A DNA stretch of 24,343 nt from Campylobacter sp. (lineage in GTDB: Bacteria; Campylobacterota; Campylobacteria; Campylobacterales; Campylobacteraceae): assembly GCF_020024835.1 (NCBI RefSeq), contig NZ_JAHHTD010000022.1:1-24343 (forward strand), read 5' to 3'. Within the stretch, counting starts at the first letter, position 1, and each line of letters begins with the position of its first letter. The notes beneath the pieces are model-generated. The model was not told the origin of the DNA. It was given only the letters and a program-made list of their open reading frames with translations, and did no database searches. Of this stretch, positions 22,534 through 24,343 are shown piece after piece. A program made the position numbers and the translations under genes.

Positions 22534-24258
22534 ATGCAAGAATTAAAATTATTTTTAAAAAATACCACAAAAAGTGATATATATCAGAATTTACAATGCA
22601 ATGAAAATGAAGTATTGATTTTAAAACAATTGTGCAAAAATTATTTGCAAGCAAATGCAAGCATTAGTGCATATAGCTTACTTAGTGAAGTTTTTGGGCA
22701 AGAAGAATATCAATATCTTGATCATTTAAGTGATTTAAAAAATCTTATAGAAAAAGGTTTTATTATTCAAATTTTTTCTGATTTTAAAATAAGTAAGAAT
22801 TCAAATTTAGTTTTAAATTTGCTTCAAAGTGATTTGAGTTTAAGTGAAGTATTTTTGCAGGTTTTAGAAAATAAACAAATTGATGATTTTTTAGAAGATG
22901 GTCCATATGAGGATTATACAGCGTATTTAAATGATGAATTTTTTAGAGTAGAGTTGTATCAAAGATTAAGATTTCTCATTCAAAATACTGCAAATATTAA
23001 AATTAAAGAAGATATAAAAAAATTTGAAAATTGTATCAAAAGGCGTCTAAGCAAAAGCAAAATAACCAATATTTTAGCAGATATATTCAAAGAGCATAAT
23101 TTAAATAAAAAAGAACGTTTGATATTTATTAGTTTATTAAAAGAGGAGTATTTATTAAATACAGAAAATTCTTATAGTAGAGATTATAATTTTTTACTTC
23201 ATTTAATTAGTGATGATGAAGATGATAAAAAACAAAACCAAATTTTATTAGATGAGGATTCTAAGCTTTTAAATTCTAATTTAATTGAAATGGACGAGTT
23301 TATAAATTCTTTAGGAGATATATCTAAAACTTTTTATTTGAGTGATGATATATTGCAAAAAATTGTTAATTTTAAAGAACCAAAGAAAAATAAAAGAATT
23401 CAATTAAAAAATCTAGTCCAAGAGCAAGATATTTTTGAATTGATAGAGCCAAATGTAGATATAAAAGATGTCATAATGCCTCAAAATACCAAGAAATTAT
23501 TAGAGGATATTTTAAAACAGCAAGATAAAAAAGTGCTTGAAAGATTAAATAAATGGGGTATAAAAAATAACAAAAATATGGAAGCTAAGATTATTTTTTA
23601 TGGTCCTGCTGGAACTGGTAAAACAATGAGTGCATTAAGTATGGCTAAGGCTATGAAAAAAATGGTATTAAGTTTTGATTGTTCTAAAATTTTAAGCAAA
23701 TATGTAGGTGAAAGCGAGCAAAATGTTAGAAAAATTTTTGATACCTATAAAGAATTGTGTCAAAATAGCAAGCAAAATCCTATTTTACTTTTAAATGAAG
23801 CAGATCAATTTTTAAGCACTAGAATTGAAAGTAGTGGCGGTGCTGACAAGATGCACAATCAAATGCAAAATATTTTTTTAGAGCAAATTGAAAAATTTAA
23901 TGGAGTGATAATAGCAACAACAAATTTCTTAGAAAGCTTAGATATAGCTTTTTCAAGAAGATTTGATTATAAAATAGAATTTAAAAAACCTGATTTTGAT
24001 CAAAGATTAATGATATGGAAAAAATCATTACCTAAAAATGCGAAATTTGACACGAAATTTGATTTAAAAATTTTGGCAAATTATGATTTAAGCGGTGCGC
24101 AAATTGTAATGGTTGTAAAAAATACAGCATTAAAAGCTGCCATTGCAAAAGATGGCGTATTTAAAATGAGCTATTTTATGGAAACTATAGAGAAAGAATT
24201 GCAGTCTTCTTTTGATAAAAATAAAATAGTTGGTTTTCAACAATCACAATACATTTAA
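22534..24258 (+). CDS. AAA+ family ATPase with long N-terminal domain
   Basis: A 574-residue cytosolic protein. Residues 1-330 form an Asp/Lys/Leu-rich helical region without a motif I recognise. The C-terminal AAA domain has Walker A GPAGTGKT (357-364), a pore-loop-like region SKYVGESEQNVRKIF, and Walker B ILLLNEADQF, in which Asn421 takes the place of the usual Asp before Glu422. A sensor-1 region IIATTNFLESLD and an arginine-finger region FSRRFDYKIEF follow. NEAD is known in a subset of bacterial AAA proteins, so hydrolysis may persist. It resembles the ATPase at the end of this operon in C. jejuni (Cj0377, from memory). AAAGGA precedes the ATG. Substrate and role are unknown; remodelling of a protein partner is the family expectation. 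Confidence 0.88.
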   Translation: MQELKLFLKNTTKSDIYQNLQCNENEVLILKQLCKNYLQANASISAYSLLSEVFGQEEYQYLDHLSDLKNLIEKGFIIQIFSDFKISKNSNLVLNLLQSDLSLSEVFLQVLENKQIDDFLEDGPYEDYTAYLNDEFFRVELYQRLRFLIQNTANIKIKEDIKKFENCIKRRLSKSKITNILADIFKEHNLNKKERLIFISLLKEEYLLNTENSYSRDYNFLLHLISDDEDDKKQNQILLDEDSKLLNSNLIEMDEFINSLGDISKTFYLSDDILQKIVNFKEPKKNKRIQLKNLVQEQDIFELIEPNVDIKDVIMPQNTKKLLEDILKQQDKKVLERLNKWGIKNNKNMEAKIIFYGPAGTGKTMSALSMAKAMKKMVLSFDCSKILSKYVGESEQNVRKIFDTYKELCQNSKQNPILLLNEADQFLSTRIESSGGADKMHNQMQNIFLEQIEKFNGVIIATTNFLESLDIAFSRRFDYKIEFKKPDFDQRLMIWKKSLPKNAKFDTKFDLKILANYDLSGAQIVMVVKNTALKAAIAKDGVFKMSYFMETIEKELQSSFDKNKIVGFQQSQYI

Positions 24259-24293
24259 GTTATAAAATTAATTTTGATTTTTAAATATAATAT

Positions 24294-24326
24294 AAACAAG
24301 ATAAAGTATTAACTTTATCTTGTTTT
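24294..24326 (+). terminator. Intrinsic terminator after the AAA+ ATPase operon
   Basis: A 14-bp perfect stem, 24294-24307 (AAACAAGATAAAGT) with 24312-24325, around an ATTA loop, ending in TTTT. It lies 36 bases after the stop codon and closes the operon that starts at 18841. The flanking A and T runs would let it work from either side. Confidence 0.9.
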
Positions 24327-24343
24327 GAGGCTTAGAATTTCTT

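Noticed and set aside
1..24343. CRISPR array, prophage, integron or insertion sequence
   Set aside because: I found no evenly spaced repeats, transposase, integrase or terminal inverted repeats; the diverged repeats around the Mop gene are too few to be an array.

Overview
The window is AT-rich chromosomal DNA from an epsilonproteobacterium, almost certainly a Campylobacter of the thermotolerant jejuni/coli/lari branch. The evidence is the gene order from glmM through cmeCBA, cmeR, ccoG and rpsU to a UPF0323 lipoprotein, which follows the Cj0360-Cj0377 stretch of C. jejuni as I remember it; the strongly A/T-biased codon use; the TATAAT-type promoters in T-rich DNA; and the poly-G contingency tract. 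From memory, the proteins are close to C. jejuni but clearly diverged (YajQ family protein, CmeR, CmeC), so a relative such as a C. lari-group species is more likely than C. jejuni itself. The species call is inference.

Layout. (i) 1-1728, minus: a type III DNA methyltransferase gene (mod) running off the left edge. It is split by a G12 tract, so it is out of frame in this clone. (ii) 1729-2832: an AT-rich accessory stretch holding one small gene for a two-domain molybdate-binding (Mop/TOBE) protein. The gene is flanked by diverged direct repeats and has a nested stem-loop in its leader. (iii) 2833-2908: tRNA-Val(GAC). (iv) 2958-5308, minus: rarA and a DUF945-like membrane-anchored protein. 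(v) 5441-7663, plus: the overlapping operon glmM-lspA-hemJ, ended by a perfect 12-bp hairpin. (vi) 7689-9753, minus: a SAM methyltransferase with an (AT)11 microsatellite at its promoter, and a HemN/HemW-like radical SAM enzyme. (vii) 9827-10012, plus: a short remnant of a MOMP-type porin. (viii) 10025-17748, minus: the tripartite multidrug efflux operon cmeABC, its TetR repressor cmeR with a palindromic operator, and a CcoG-type polyferredoxin. (ix) 17918-24258, plus: rpsU (GTG start) with its own terminator, a LysE/RhtB exporter, then a tightly packed operon of a UPF0323 lipoprotein, a glutathionylspermidine-synthase-like ATP-grasp enzyme, a D-2-hydroxyacid dehydrogenase, a YajQ family protein, a small lipoprotein and an AAA+ ATPase. 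The operon closes with a strong terminator.

Most of the window is conserved housekeeping sequence. CmeA (periplasmic adaptor), CmeB (RND pump) and CmeC (outer-membrane channel) form one pump, and CmeR represses it. GlmM, LspA and HemJ serve envelope and heme synthesis. The most interesting points are the two simple-sequence tracts, one translational (mod) and one apparently transcriptional (the methyltransferase promoter), the repeat-flanked Mop gene, and the porin relic. I saw no CRISPR array, prophage, integrase or insertion sequence.
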